From Halorientalis salina (lineage in GTDB: Archaea > Halobacteriota > Halobacteria > Halobacteriales > Haloarculaceae), in the NCBI RefSeq assembly GCF_005049285.1, contig NZ_SOSC01000011.1:1-64000 (forward strand): a stretch of DNA of 64,000 bases, in the 5' to 3' direction. Of this stretch, positions 8,991 through 17,446 are shown one piece after another. The first letter of the stretch is position 1. The number at the start of each line of letters is the position of its first letter. The notes under the pieces were generated by a model, which saw nothing but the letters and a program-made list of their open reading frames with translations, did not search any database and was not told the DNA's origin. Position numbers and translations under genes: made by a program.

Positions 8991-10366
8991 TGATCGGGGT
9001 CGTCGTCTCCCGGGCCGACAGCGCGTCCGAACACATCGGCGACCACCTCCGCGACCTCGAAGCGTGGACGACCGAGACGGACGACAGTCGCACCGACGCC
9101 GAGGGCGGCGGAACCGTCTATCGCACCGAGGGGTTCGAACTCCGCGAGTTCGAGGAGTGGCACCTCCATCTGGACGACGTGGCGAGCGTCTTCGAATCGA
9201 ACCTCGACCTGCTCGTCTTCGCCTCGCGCCACAGCGGCGAAACCGGACCGTTACTGACTGCCCACTACACCGGCAACTTCGGTCCGGCGGATCACGGGGG
9301 CGAGGACGACGAACTGGCGCGTACCTGTCCGAACGCACACAGCGAAGTCATAGACGCGCTCGCCGAGCACGCACCGCCCGGGTACGAGGTCGGGATGGAA
9401 TGTACCCATCACGGGCCCTCCGATGTCGGTGCCCCGTCGATGTTCGTCGAACTCGGCAGCGCGGAACCACACTGGAACAACCCCCAGGCCGCCCGGGCGG
9501 TCGCCCGGGCGATTCTGGACCTCCGCGGCGTCAGCCCCGACGCGGAACCGGAAGACGCCCCGCCATCACTCGGTTCGGGGACGGTTCGACGGCATCTCGT
9601 CGGGTTCGGCGGTGGCCACTACGCCCCCCGGTTCGGGCGGATCGTCCGGGAAACCGACTGGGCCGTCGGCCACCTGGCAGCGGACTGGGGGCTGGACGCG
9701 ATGGGCGATCCCAGCGCGAACCGCGACCTCCTCGACCGGGCGTTCGCCGAAAGTGCCGCCGAGTTCGCCATCGTAGACGGCGACTACCCGGACTTAACCG
9801 CGGAACTGATCGACCTGGGGTATCGCGTCGTCGGTGAGAGCTGGGTCCAGGCGGTCGACGGGGTTCCGCTCGGACTGGTCGACCGACTCGAAGACGCGCT
9901 CGTCCCGGTCGAGGCGGGACTGCGATTCGGAGCGCCCGCAGCACGGGCCGACCCGGAAACCGACTTCGAGACCGTCGAGCTTCCCGAGGAGTTGCTAGCG
10001 ACGGTCCAGGGCATCGACCAGAGCGCAGCCAGGGATGCCGTCGTCGCCGAAGCGCTCGCGTTCGAGACGGTGGAGAACGGCAACCGGGTCGCGGGCCAGG
10101 CAGCGGTCAGTTCGAGTGGAGATTACGATACACTTATCGACAGTATACTGCCACTACTCGACCGTACGTACGACACCGTCGAGCGGAGCGAGGACGCCGT
10201 TGTCGCACGGAAATCGGCGTTCGACCCGGGGAAAGCCCGGACGCTGGGCGTGCCCGAGGGACCGAAGTTCGGCCGACTGACGGAGGGCGAACCCGTGCGT
10301 GTCAACGGGAAGACCATCCCTCCGGACCGAGTACGTACCGAACAGGTCGACCGCTTTCCCGTGTAG
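8990..10366 (+). CDS. dtdA: D-aminoacyl-tRNA deacylase (archaeal/plant DTD2 type)
   Basis: This 458-residue protein hydrolyses D-aminoacyl-tRNA to recycle tRNA. The DtdA/GEK1 fold is recognised by VFASRHSGETGPLLTAH, the histidine-rich GMECTHHGPSDVGAPSMF segment, and HLVGFGGGHYAPRFG. Archaea use this family instead of bacterial DTD. The C-terminal third (from about residue 330) is a haloarchaeal extension rich in acidic residues. Its start overlaps the antiporter stop by 1 nt; its stop precedes the ftsZ regulatory region. Confidence 0.92.
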   Translation: MIGVVVSRADSASEHIGDHLRDLEAWTTETDDSRTDAEGGGTVYRTEGFELREFEEWHLHLDDVASVFESNLDLLVFASRHSGETGPLLTAHYTGNFGPADHGGEDDELARTCPNAHSEVIDALAEHAPPGYEVGMECTHHGPSDVGAPSMFVELGSAEPHWNNPQAARAVARAILDLRGVSPDAEPEDAPPSLGSGTVRRHLVGFGGGHYAPRFGRIVRETDWAVGHLAADWGLDAMGDPSANRDLLDRAFAESAAEFAIVDGDYPDLTAELIDLGYRVVGESWVQAVDGVPLGLVDRLEDALVPVEAGLRFGAPAARADPETDFETVELPEELLATVQGIDQSAARDAVVAEALAFETVENGNRVAGQAAVSSSGDYDTLIDSILPLLDRTYDTVERSEDAVVARKSAFDPGKARTLGVPEGPKFGRLTEGEPVRVNGKTIPPDRVRTEQVDRFPV

Positions 10367-10461
10367 TTTAATTACCTCCTACCGCGACATAATTAACGTC
10401 TGACGTGAGTCTGACACTAGGGGAAAGATAATTAATCCTGGTACCCAATCCCACATTTAAA
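10367..10461 (+). promoter_or_regulatory. ftsZ upstream region with repeated AT-rich boxes and GTCTGAC repeats
   Basis: Between dtdA and ftsZ lie TTTAATTA (10367-10374) and two exact ATAATTAA boxes (10389-10396 and 10428-10435). Between the boxes are two GTCTGAC direct repeats at 10398 and 10409, one helical turn apart. The distal boxes look like TATA-type promoter or operator elements; the last one lies about 30 nt upstream of the ATG at 10463, the distance expected for a leaderless transcript. The paired GTCTGAC is a candidate regulator site. Confidence 0.5.
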
Positions 10462-10462
10462 T

Positions 10463-11632
10463 ATGGACTCCATTATCAACGACGCGATGGAAGACAGCGA
10501 GGAGGAGCAGGACCAACCACGGAACGAGGAACCCGCGAACTCGGGGACCTCTCCGTCCCCGGACGACGTATCCACGTCCGGGACGATGACAGACGAGGAA
10601 CTGGCGAGCGTCGTCACGGACCTCGAAACGAAGATTACCGTCGTCGGCTGTGGCGGTGCGGGCGGGAACACGGTCACGCGGATGACCGAGGAAGGCATCC
10701 ACGGAGCCAAACTCGTTGCCGCGAACACGGACGCCCAGCACCTCGCGGACGAGGTGAAAGCCGACACCAAGATCCTCATCGGCAAGAAACGGACCGGCGG
10801 TCGCGGTGCCGGGTCGGTCCCCAAGATCGGCGAGGAGGCAGCACAGGAGAACATCGAGGACATCCAGCAGTCGATCGACGGCTCCGACATGGTCTTCGTC
10901 ACCGCCGGACTCGGCGGCGGGACCGGGACCGGTGCAGCGCCGGTCGTCGCACAGGCCGCCCAGGAAGCGGGCGCGCTCACCATCGCCATCGTGACGATTC
11001 CCTTCACCGCGGAGGGTGAACGGCGGCGGGCCAACGCCGACGCCGGCCTGGAGCGACTGCGCGCGGTCTCGGACACGGTGATCGTCGTGCCCAACGACCG
11101 CCTGCTCGATTACGCGCCGTCGATGCCGTTGCAGGACGCCTTCAAGATCTGCGACCGCGTGCTGATGCGCTCGGTCAAGGGCATGACGGAACTGATCACC
11201 AAGCCCGGCCTGGTCAACGTCGACTTCGCCGACGTTCGGACCATCATGGAGAACGGGGGTGTCGCGATGATCGGCCTCGGCGAGTCCGATTCGGAGAACA
11301 AGGCCCAGGACTCGATCCGCTCGGCGCTCAGATCGCCGTTGTTGGACGTGGAGTTCGACGGGGCCAACAGCGCCCTGGTCAACGTCGTCGGTGGGCCGGA
11401 CATGAGCATCGAAGAGGCCGAAGGGGTCGTCGAGGAGATCTACGACCGCATCGACCCCGACGCGCGCATCATCTGGGGTGCCTCGGTCAACCAGGAGTTC
11501 GAGGGTAAGATGGAGACGATGATCGTCGTCACGGGCGTCGAGAGCCCGCAGATCTACGGCAAAAACGAGGGCGAGGCCGCAGAGGCCGCCAAGAACCTCG
11601 GTGGCGGCGACGACATCGACTACGTCGAATAA
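10463..11632 (+). CDS. ftsZ1: Cell division protein FtsZ (FtsZ1 type)
   Basis: This 389-residue tubulin-superfamily GTPase has the G-box [10 protein letters not shown] at residues 151-160, an N-terminal nucleotide-binding segment [12 protein letters not shown] and the T7-loop motif [10 protein letters not shown]. It polymerises at midcell. A 50-residue acidic, disordered N-terminal extension precedes the fold, and the tail ends GGDDIDYVE. Adjacency to secE and spt5 is the established context of FtsZ1, the haloarchaeal paralogue that acts as a ring scaffold together with FtsZ2; FtsZ2 and CetZ genes are elsewhere. Confidence 0.95.
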   Translation: MDSIINDAMEDSEEEQDQPRNEEPANSGTSPSPDDVSTSGTMTDEELASVVTDLETKITVVGCGGAGGNTVTRMTEEGIHGAKLVAANTDAQHLADEVKADTKILIGKKRTGGRGAGSVPKIGEEAAQENIEDIQQSIDGSDMVFVTAGLGGGTGTGAAPVVAQAAQEAGALTIAIVTIPFTAEGERRRANADAGLERLRAVSDTVIVVPNDRLLDYAPSMPLQDAFKICDRVLMRSVKGMTELITKPGLVNVDFADVRTIMENGGVAMIGLGESDSENKAQDSIRSALRSPLLDVEFDGANSALVNVVGGPDMSIEEAEGVVEEIYDRIDPDARIIWGASVNQEFEGKMETMIVVTGVESPQIYGKNEGEAAEAAKNLGGGDDIDYVE

Positions 11633-11741
11633 CTCTCTCGTCCGGTCGTCTTTGCTGCGCACTCCTGATCGACATCGCGTCTTCCTTTCACCGCTGATCG
11701 GCATCAATAGATAGAAAAAGGGGGAGCGGTTAGTTTCCGAC

Positions 11742-11909
11742 ATGCAAGTTCCGTACGACCTCACCTCCTACGTCCGCGTGCTGAAGTTAGCCAGCACGCC
11801 GTCGTGGAACGAGTTCTCCCAGGTCTCGAAGATCGCGGGAGCCGGCATCGTCCTCGTCGGCCTGCTCGGGTTCATCATCTTCATCTTCATGAGCTTCATC
11901 CCGACCTAA
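11742..11909 (+). CDS. secE: Preprotein translocase subunit SecE
   Basis: A 55-residue protein with an amphipathic N-terminal helix (YDLTSYVRVLKLASTPSW) and one C-terminal membrane span (IVLVGLLGFIIFIFMSF), the archaeal Sec61-gamma pattern. It clamps the SecY channel. The start follows a purine-rich leader, and its stop lies 2 nt before spt5, so the two are co-translated. The secE-spt5 pairing is conserved across archaea. Confidence 0.9.
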   Translation: MQVPYDLTSYVRVLKLASTPSWNEFSQVSKIAGAGIVLVGLLGFIIFIFMSFIPT

Positions 11910-11911
11910 TC

Positions 11912-12349
11912 ATGGGTATCTACGCAGTCAAAACCACGGCCAGCCAGGAACGCACCGTCGCGGACATGATCATGAACCGCGAGGAGGACACCATCCACGC
12001 CGCGCTGGCGCCCGACTCGCTGACCAGCTACGTGATGGTCGAGGCCGACGACCACAGCGTGTTCGACCGCATCTTGGACGAGGTCCCTCACGCCAACGGC
12101 GTCGTCCAGGGGGAGAGTTCCATCGCGGAAGTCGAGCACTTCCTCTCGCCGAAACCGGACGTCGAAGGGATCGCCGAAGGGGACATCGTCGAACTCATCG
12201 CCGGCCCGTTCAAAGGCGAGAAAGCGCAGGTCCAGCGCATCGACGAGTCGAAAGACCAGGTGACGGTCGAACTGTACGAAGCAACGGTGCCGATCCCCGT
12301 GACGGTTCGCGGCGACCAGATCCGGGTACTGGACTCCGAAGAGCGATAA
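11912..12349 (+). CDS. spt5: Transcription elongation factor Spt5 (NusG family)
   Basis: From the ATG at 11912 the protein has 145 residues, the normal archaeal length. The NGN domain begins MGIYAVKTTASQERTVADM and includes ALAPDSLTSYVMVEAD. The KOW domain follows at about residue 90 with EGDIVELIAGPFKGEKAQV. Spt5 with Spt4 bridges the RNA polymerase clamp to raise processivity. Translation is coupled to secE. A hairpin plus T-run follows the stop. Confidence 0.95.
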   Translation: MGIYAVKTTASQERTVADMIMNREEDTIHAALAPDSLTSYVMVEADDHSVFDRILDEVPHANGVVQGESSIAEVEHFLSPKPDVEGIAEGDIVELIAGPFKGEKAQVQRIDESKDQVTVELYEATVPIPVTVRGDQIRVLDSEER

Positions 12350-12361
12350 GACCACGGCGAG

Positions 12362-12381
12362 CGTAGCGAATCGCGTTTTTT
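12362..12381 (+). terminator. Hairpin and T-run after spt5
   Basis: GCGA and TCGC arms near 12358-12374 precede TTTTTT at 12376-12381, 27 nt after the spt5 stop. Archaeal termination depends mainly on the T-run, so this is a reasonable end for the ftsZ-secE-spt5 transcripts. Confidence 0.5.
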
Positions 12382-12544
12382 ATCCCGTGTCTACCCGAGC
12401 GGAGACCGCATGGACCGAGTGTCGTTAGGTCCCAGTCCGGGCTGTGATTGCCGGCGTTCGAGGCGCGTCTCCCCACCGCGGGACGGACCACTGTCAACGT
12501 GTCCTACATACTCTTTAATGAGGTTCTTTCACTAGCACTCGGAT

Positions 12545-13282
12545 GTGTCACCGCCGGCTGGACCGCTCCGAAGTCGGATTCGGAACGCGGTGGTTCCGAT
12601 CTCGTTGTTCGTCGCGATCGTACTGGTCGCTATGGCCGGATTCGTGTCTCTGACCGGAATCGGGGCCGTCGATGCGGCCTTCTGGCTGCTCGATCCGACG
12701 AGTATCGAGCTGTACTTCGAGGCACACAGTGGCCCGGAAACGATGACGAAAGCGTTCGCACTGCTGGTGTTCTCGGCGCTGATTCTCTCGGGATTGTGGA
12801 TCGGGGAATCGGTTCTCAATACCGTGTTCGGTGGCCAGTTTCGGGAGGAACTACGACGCGTGCAAACACAGAGTTCCATCGACGAGCTGTCAGACCATAC
12901 GATCATCTGTGGCTACGGGATGTTCGGTCGGACGGTCGCAGAGCAACTGACCAACCGGGGCGAGGACGTCGTCGTCATCGAACTGGACGAGTCGAATATA
13001 GAGCGCATCGGCGAGGGCGTACTCGCGGTCCAGGGGGACGCTCGCCGCGAAACGGCACTGGAGCAGGCGGGGATAACGCGTGCCGGTGCCGTGGTCGCGG
13101 GTATCGACGACTCGAACGTGAACATTCAGATCGGGATCGTGACGAGCCAGCTCGCGCCGGATGCGAGACTGGTGATCCGGGTCGGTGACGAGATGTACGA
13201 GTCGCTGGCTCGGCGGGCCGGTGCCGATACGGTCGTGATCCCGGAGATCGTCAGCGGGACCGACGTGGTCGCCGATCTGTGA
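12545..13282 (+). CDS. Two-helix membrane protein with RCK/TrkA-N domain (channel-like, no K+ filter)
   Basis: This 245-residue protein has two hydrophobic helices (about residues 18-38 and 75-95) flanking a loop, then an RCK N-terminal NAD-binding domain starting HTIICGYGMFGRTVAEQL and continuing VVVIELDESN and VQGDARRETALEQAG. The layout is that of a two-TM potassium channel with cytosolic regulatory domain, but the pore loop reads DPTSIELYFEAHSG and contains no TVGYG-like filter. It may be a channel that lost selectivity, a sensor or a partner subunit. GTG at 12545 fits the frame; the ATG at 12542 is out of frame. Confidence 0.7.
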   Translation: MSPPAGPLRSRIRNAVVPISLFVAIVLVAMAGFVSLTGIGAVDAAFWLLDPTSIELYFEAHSGPETMTKAFALLVFSALILSGLWIGESVLNTVFGGQFREELRRVQTQSSIDELSDHTIICGYGMFGRTVAEQLTNRGEDVVVIELDESNIERIGEGVLAVQGDARRETALEQAGITRAGAVVAGIDDSNVNIQIGIVTSQLAPDARLVIRVGDEMYESLARRAGADTVVIPEIVSGTDVVADL

Positions 13283-13285
13283 CGG

Positions 13286-14050
13286 TCACAGAATCGCGGG
13301 GAGGGCTGCCGGGAGCGTCTGCTCGCCGGTGACGAAAACGTAGAACAGGCCGATCTGGACGGCGTTGTAGATACCGTGGACGGCACTGGGGACGAGGATG
13401 TTGTTTGTTTTGGCGTAGACGTACCCGAATACGAGCGAGGCGACGGTGACCAGTCCCAGCGAGACGGCTGTCGCGCGGAGGTCCGGGTTGTAGTAGGCCG
13501 GCAGGTGGACGACGGCGAAGATGAGACTGGCCAGGACGATCGCACTCGACGAAGTGAACGTCTCGGCGAGGCGCTTCTGGACGACGTTCCGGAAGACGAA
13601 TTCCTCGACGGGCGCGTTCACGAAGAGGACGAGCGGGATGAGGACGAGCAGCACACGGGGATTCATCCCCGGCTCGAAGAGGTTGTGGGGTGTACTCGGC
13701 GTATCCAGCAGCGAGATCAGCGCGCCGAGTGCGATGACGGCACCGAAGACGCCGACGACACCGACGACGACGAACAGGAGGTCGCGTCCGTCCGGAACGT
13801 CGACGTCGAGGTACGCCAGTCCGCGGCCGGTCCACGCGAGGTACGCGACCCCGGCGAGCGCGTACCCGACGTAGGACGCGACGAAGAGGGCAGCGAAACC
13901 CAGGGGAGACACAGCGAGGTCAGAACCGGGTTGCAGAACGAGGACGACCGGAATGGCTGTGACGAACGAGAGGACGGTGCCGGCGACGGCGACGCCGCCG
14001 GCTGCCAGCGTGGCTCTGAGTTTCCCGCGTCGGGCAGCCGTGGTCGCCAT
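13286..14050 (-). CDS. CPBP-family intramembrane metalloprotease
   Basis: From the ATG at 14050 the protein has 254 residues and about seven membrane helices. The CPBP (Rce1/ABI-like) motif 1 is NAPVEEFVFRNVV with the paired glutamates; motif 2 contains IFAVVHLPAYY, and the last motif PSAVHGIYNAVQ supplies another histidine. Such proteases cleave within or near membranes; targets in haloarchaea are unknown. Its ATG overlaps the stop of the upstream small zinc-finger-like gene by 1 nt, so both are translated from one message. Confidence 0.85.
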   Translation of the reverse strand: MATTAARRGKLRATLAAGGVAVAGTVLSFVTAIPVVLVLQPGSDLAVSPLGFAALFVASYVGYALAGVAYLAWTGRGLAYLDVDVPDGRDLLFVVVGVVGVFGAVIALGALISLLDTPSTPHNLFEPGMNPRVLLVLIPLVLFVNAPVEEFVFRNVVQKRLAETFTSSSAIVLASLIFAVVHLPAYYNPDLRATAVSLGLVTVASLVFGYVYAKTNNILVPSAVHGIYNAVQIGLFYVFVTGEQTLPAALPAIL

Positions 14051-14355
14051 CAGACCGCGCCGTCGTTGCCTTCGAGCCGTTTGACGACGGCCTTGAGGTC
14101 GGCGGTCTCCTCGACGGCCTCTTTGATCTTCTCGCGGCGGCGGACTTCGTCGCTCGTGGCGTCGTAGGCCCGGACGTACTCGGCTCGCGAGTGCTCGTCG
14201 AAGGCGTGGCGGATCGCGAAGTAGCCGTCCGGGAGCACGGCTCCACACACTTTGCACTCGATGCGTTCGTGCTCGGTCGCCTGGTGGATGATGAGGTGCT
14301 CGACGCGGTCGAAGACCTTCGAGTCGCCCTCTATCGCACACTCCCACTGGGGCAT
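14050..14355 (-). CDS. Small C2H2-like zinc-finger protein (DUF7565-like)
   Basis: Starting at MPQWECAIEG (14355), this protein has about 101 residues. Likely metal ligands are the Cys of WECAIEG, histidines in LIIHQATEHE, and the C-x2-C...H...H unit ECKVCGAVLPDGYFAIRHAFDEH. The C-terminal half is a charged helix (RRREKIKEAVEE). The pattern matches a haloarchaeal family of small zinc proteins, though the family name is from memory. It is coupled by a 1-nt overlap to the CPBP protease. Confidence 0.6.
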   Translation of the reverse strand: MPQWECAIEGDSKVFDRVEHLIIHQATEHERIECKVCGAVLPDGYFAIRHAFDEHSRAEYVRAYDATSDEVRRREKIKEAVEETADLKAVVKRLEGNDGAV

Positions 14356-14447
14356 TATCCTCAACCTGACCCCCGACCAGTATAAACGTTCGGCAGTCGA
14401 TGAATCACAATCCCTATGTCTCGACCGGGGGAAGGCTCGGCCGAGTA

Positions 14448-15221
14448 ATGTCCGGGGCCCGCGACGAGGCGGCGGTTCGCGTCGACACGCACGTGAAGGT
14501 ACTCGACGAGGACGTGGTCCGCCAGGCGAAGGCGCGCGGGATCGACGTGCTCGTCTACGCCCCCCATTTCGAGCGGTTGCCGGATATCCGGGCCCGCGCC
14601 GAGCGGTTCTCCGACGATGACCTACTCGTCGTTCCGGCCCGGGAGCTGTTCACCGGTGACTGGAAACGCCGCAAACACGTCCTGGCGCTGGGCCTCTCCG
14701 AACCGGTGCCCGACTTCCTGACCCTTCAGGGAGCGATGGAGGAACTGAAACGGCAGGGCGCCGTGGTCCTGGCTCCCCATCCCGAGTTCCTCTCGGTGAG
14801 TCTCGACATCGGTGACATTCGACAGTACAGGAAACTCATCGACGGCGTGGAGGTGTACAACCCGAAGCACTGGTGGACGCACAACGAGCGCGCCCGCGAA
14901 ATCGCGAGCGAGACCGGCCTTCCGGCTTTCGGCTCGTCGTACGCACATCTCCCCCGGACGATCGGCGAGGTCTGGACCGCCTTCGAGGACCCGATCCCCG
15001 ACGAGTCGGCACTGCTCGACGCGTTACAGTCCGGGTCGCCACGCCGGGTCTTCCACCGCGACGGCGTCGGCCACGCGTTCTCCTGTAAGCTGGAGTTCGC
15101 ACACCTGGGCTGGGAGAACACCTGGAAGAAGTTCGACCGGCTCTACCTGCAGGGGACCGAGCCGACCCATCCGTCCCACATCGCCTACGACGGCCGGTTC
15201 GAGGACGTTCGGGTGTACTAG
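14448..15221 (+). CDS. PHP-domain family protein
   Basis: From the ATG at 14448 the protein has 257 residues. It resembles the haloarchaeal PHP-associated proteins: RVDTHVKVL at the N-terminus, ARGIDVLVYAPHFERL, VVLAPHPEFLS, a C-terminal GWENTWKKFDRLYLQG block and a histidine in FGSSYAHLP. The usual first metal motif HxH is reduced to DTHVK, so phosphoesterase activity is uncertain. It ends in a 4-nt convergent overlap with the YdjM-like membrane hydrolase gene. Confidence 0.65.
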   Translation: MSGARDEAAVRVDTHVKVLDEDVVRQAKARGIDVLVYAPHFERLPDIRARAERFSDDDLLVVPARELFTGDWKRRKHVLALGLSEPVPDFLTLQGAMEELKRQGAVVLAPHPEFLSVSLDIGDIRQYRKLIDGVEVYNPKHWWTHNERAREIASETGLPAFGSSYAHLPRTIGEVWTAFEDPIPDESALLDALQSGSPRRVFHRDGVGHAFSCKLEFAHLGWENTWKKFDRLYLQGTEPTHPSHIAYDGRFEDVRVY

Positions 15222-15709
15222 GCGAGGAACGTCGTAACGCCGTCCAGGACGGTCTGTGGGAGGTACGCAGGCGCAACGTAGACGAGCGCCGCTGCGATCG
15301 CCAGTTCGAAGGCCGTGATCGCGACCATCACGGTGTTTGCGTACTTGCTGCTCGTCGAGACGCCGAAGGGGACGCTGAACTCCTCGTCGTAGGGGTACAA
15401 CAGCGCGAGCCCTCGCTTGCTCCCGAGCAGGTCCAGGACGTAGTGGGTGAGCACGCCGATCCAGACGAACTGGAGGTTGCCGAAGACGACCGGGAACGCC
15501 AGGAAGATCCCGAGCACGCCGAAGTTGTGGAGCGTCTTCCGGTGACGGCCGAAGGCAGTGTCGACGTCGGGGAACAGCGCCCCGAGCGTGACGGGGATCA
15601 GTACTTCCGCGATAGTCCGGAACGTAGAGAAATCGCCAGCGGGCTCGAGCACGTAGCCCAGCCCGATACTCAACAACACGGCGTTCAGCACGTGGCCGTC
15701 TTTGTTCAT
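15218..15709 (-). CDS. Membrane-bound metal-dependent hydrolase, YdjM/DUF457 family
   Basis: This 163-residue membrane protein has about four spans. Family features are the N-terminal MNKDGHVLNAVLL, the acidic LGALFPDVDTAFGRHRKTLHN motif with Asp and His ligands, and THYVLDLLGSKRG. The family (LexA-binding inner-membrane hydrolase-like) is poorly characterised; archaeal members lack LexA and their substrate is unknown. It is convergent with the PHP gene. Confidence 0.8.
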   Translation of the reverse strand: MNKDGHVLNAVLLSIGLGYVLEPAGDFSTFRTIAEVLIPVTLGALFPDVDTAFGRHRKTLHNFGVLGIFLAFPVVFGNLQFVWIGVLTHYVLDLLGSKRGLALLYPYDEEFSVPFGVSTSSKYANTVMVAITAFELAIAAALVYVAPAYLPQTVLDGVTTFLA

Positions 15710-15796
15710 CCGGGCGAAATCACGAACGGGTGACGCATATGCCTTCCGTCAGAAACCTCGCGTTCGCCGTCCAGTCCTGGGGTCGAAACCTGTCGG

Positions 15797-16237
15797 CTAT
15801 GGTGTCAAATCAGTGGTGTCGATACGCAACGTCCCGTCCTCGTCCGCGGCCCGGATCATGAGTTCCGCCCCGTCGTGCCAGAGTTCGGCCACGTCGATGA
15901 TCCGCTCGGTCGACCACCCCTGGACGCGCAGGACGCCCTCCTCGTCGATCTCGACGAAGGTCCGGGGCATCTTCTCGGTCGCGATCGACCACTCCTCGCC
16001 GTCCATCTCGACGGACTCGCTGTTGTCTTTCTGGTAGCTGAACACGCACTGGTACTGCGTCCGCGAGTCGTCCGACCGCTCGTGGTCGACGCGACTGTAC
16101 CGCTCGAAATCGAATCCGATGTGCCGACACCACTTCTGGAGATACTCCTCGTCGAACCGTTTGACGCCTTTCTCCGGGTCCGGCGTCCACACGATGTGTG
16201 CCTTCGATGGTTTCTGCCGTATCGAGGGACGTTCCAT
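15797..16237 (-). CDS. Conserved haloarchaeal protein of unknown function
   Basis: From the ATG encoding MERPSIRQKPSK the protein has about 146 residues. It is soluble and acidic, with KGVKRFDEEYLQKWCRHIGF near residue 30 and WSTERIIDVAELWHDGAEL near the end. No recognised catalytic motif, membrane span or metal cluster is apparent. A second ATG four codons earlier (16249) is possible. It is divergent from the aminotransferase gene across about 100 nt. Confidence 0.6.
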   Translation of the reverse strand: MERPSIRQKPSKAHIVWTPDPEKGVKRFDEEYLQKWCRHIGFDFERYSRVDHERSDDSRTQYQCVFSYQKDNSESVEMDGEEWSIATEKMPRTFVEIDEEGVLRVQGWSTERIIDVAELWHDGAELMIRAADEDGTLRIDTTDLTP

Positions 16238-16345
16238 TGTGGAGGGCAACGAACCTCCGGACTATAAATCGTCCTCTCCGTTCCCGATTCGAGTGGTGCA
16301 GTCCCGTTGAGAAAGACACACGGTCGATGACTCCGGAGTGACAGT

Positions 16346-17446
16346 ATGGACTACGAGACGCCGCAGTTCTTCCGGGTGATGCAGTACGCGGACGCGGCTT
16401 CGGGCGACGTCATCGACATGGTGAGTGGCAACCCAGACTGGGACCCACCTGAAGCGCTCCGCGACGGACTCCGTGAGTACGCCGACGCCGAGCCCGCCGA
16501 GTTCCAGTATCCCGCCAGCGAGGGGTGGCAACCGCTGCGCGAGGAGATTGCCACCCGTCGCGGGGTCGACGTCGAACGAGTGCTGGTCACAAGCGGGGCG
16601 GGGGAAGCGAACCACCTCGCCATGACCGAGGGGCTGACCCGACACGACGGGAGCGAAGTGATCCTCGCGGACCCGGTCTACCCATACTACGCCGGGCGGA
16701 CGAACCTGCTGGGTGGCCGGGCCCGGTACGTGCCGGTCGACGAGGCAGGACGGCTCGATCCCGACGCCGTCCGAGAGGTCGCGAGCGACGACACCGCGCT
16801 GATCGTCATCAACAGTCCCAACAATCCCACGGGGGCGGTGTATCCCGGCGATACCGTTCGGGAACTCGTCGGGATCGCCGAGGACAACGACGCCTTGCTG
16901 CTCAGCGACGAGGTGTACGACCACTTCGATTACACCGGCGAGTTCGAGAGCGCGCTCTCGGTCGATTCCCCGAACCGGGTCGTCACCAACTCCTTCTCGA
17001 AGTCGATGGCGATCACGGGCTTTCGGGTGGGGTACGGGATCTATCCCGAGCGTCTGATCGAGCGCATCAAGACCCGCCACATGCTGACGAACCTGACCGT
17101 CAGCCGCCCGGCGCAGGTCGCCGTCTACCGCGCACTGGGCGAGACGCCGCCGGACTACTACGCGGAGAACCGACGGCGAATGGAATCCAGAATCGAGGCT
17201 TTCACCGACGCGCTCGACGCGGCCGGCGCGGAGTACACCACGCCGGACGGGGGGTTCTACGTCATGGCGCGGTTCGACGGGTTCCCGGGGACGATGGACA
17301 ACGTCGAGCGACTCATCGACGAGGCGGGCGTCGCCGGGATGCCCGGCGAGGCCTTCGGCGAGCGCCGGTCGGCGTGGTTCCGCTTCGCGCTGGTGACGCC
17401 CCGGGTCGAGGAAGCGGCGCAGCGTCTCGCCGACTACTTCGACTAG
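16346..17446 (+). CDS. PLP-dependent aminotransferase, class I/II
   Basis: This 366-residue enzyme has fold type I. The substrate/PLP pocket is visible as VTSGAGEANHLAM, INSPNNPTG, LLSDEVYDHF and the Schiff-base lysine in NSFSKSMAITGFRVGYG. The C-terminus has the carboxylate-binding arginine in SAWFRFALVTP. It most likely transaminates aspartate, aromatic or similar amino acids; the exact substrate cannot be read from the sequence. It ends in a 4-nt convergent overlap with the arylsulfotransferase-like gene. Confidence 0.9.
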   Translation: MDYETPQFFRVMQYADAASGDVIDMVSGNPDWDPPEALRDGLREYADAEPAEFQYPASEGWQPLREEIATRRGVDVERVLVTSGAGEANHLAMTEGLTRHDGSEVILADPVYPYYAGRTNLLGGRARYVPVDEAGRLDPDAVREVASDDTALIVINSPNNPTGAVYPGDTVRELVGIAEDNDALLLSDEVYDHFDYTGEFESALSVDSPNRVVTNSFSKSMAITGFRVGYGIYPERLIERIKTRHMLTNLTVSRPAQVAVYRALGETPPDYYAENRRRMESRIEAFTDALDAAGAEYTTPDGGFYVMARFDGFPGTMDNVERLIDEAGVAGMPGEAFGERRSAWFRFALVTPRVEEAAQRLADYFD

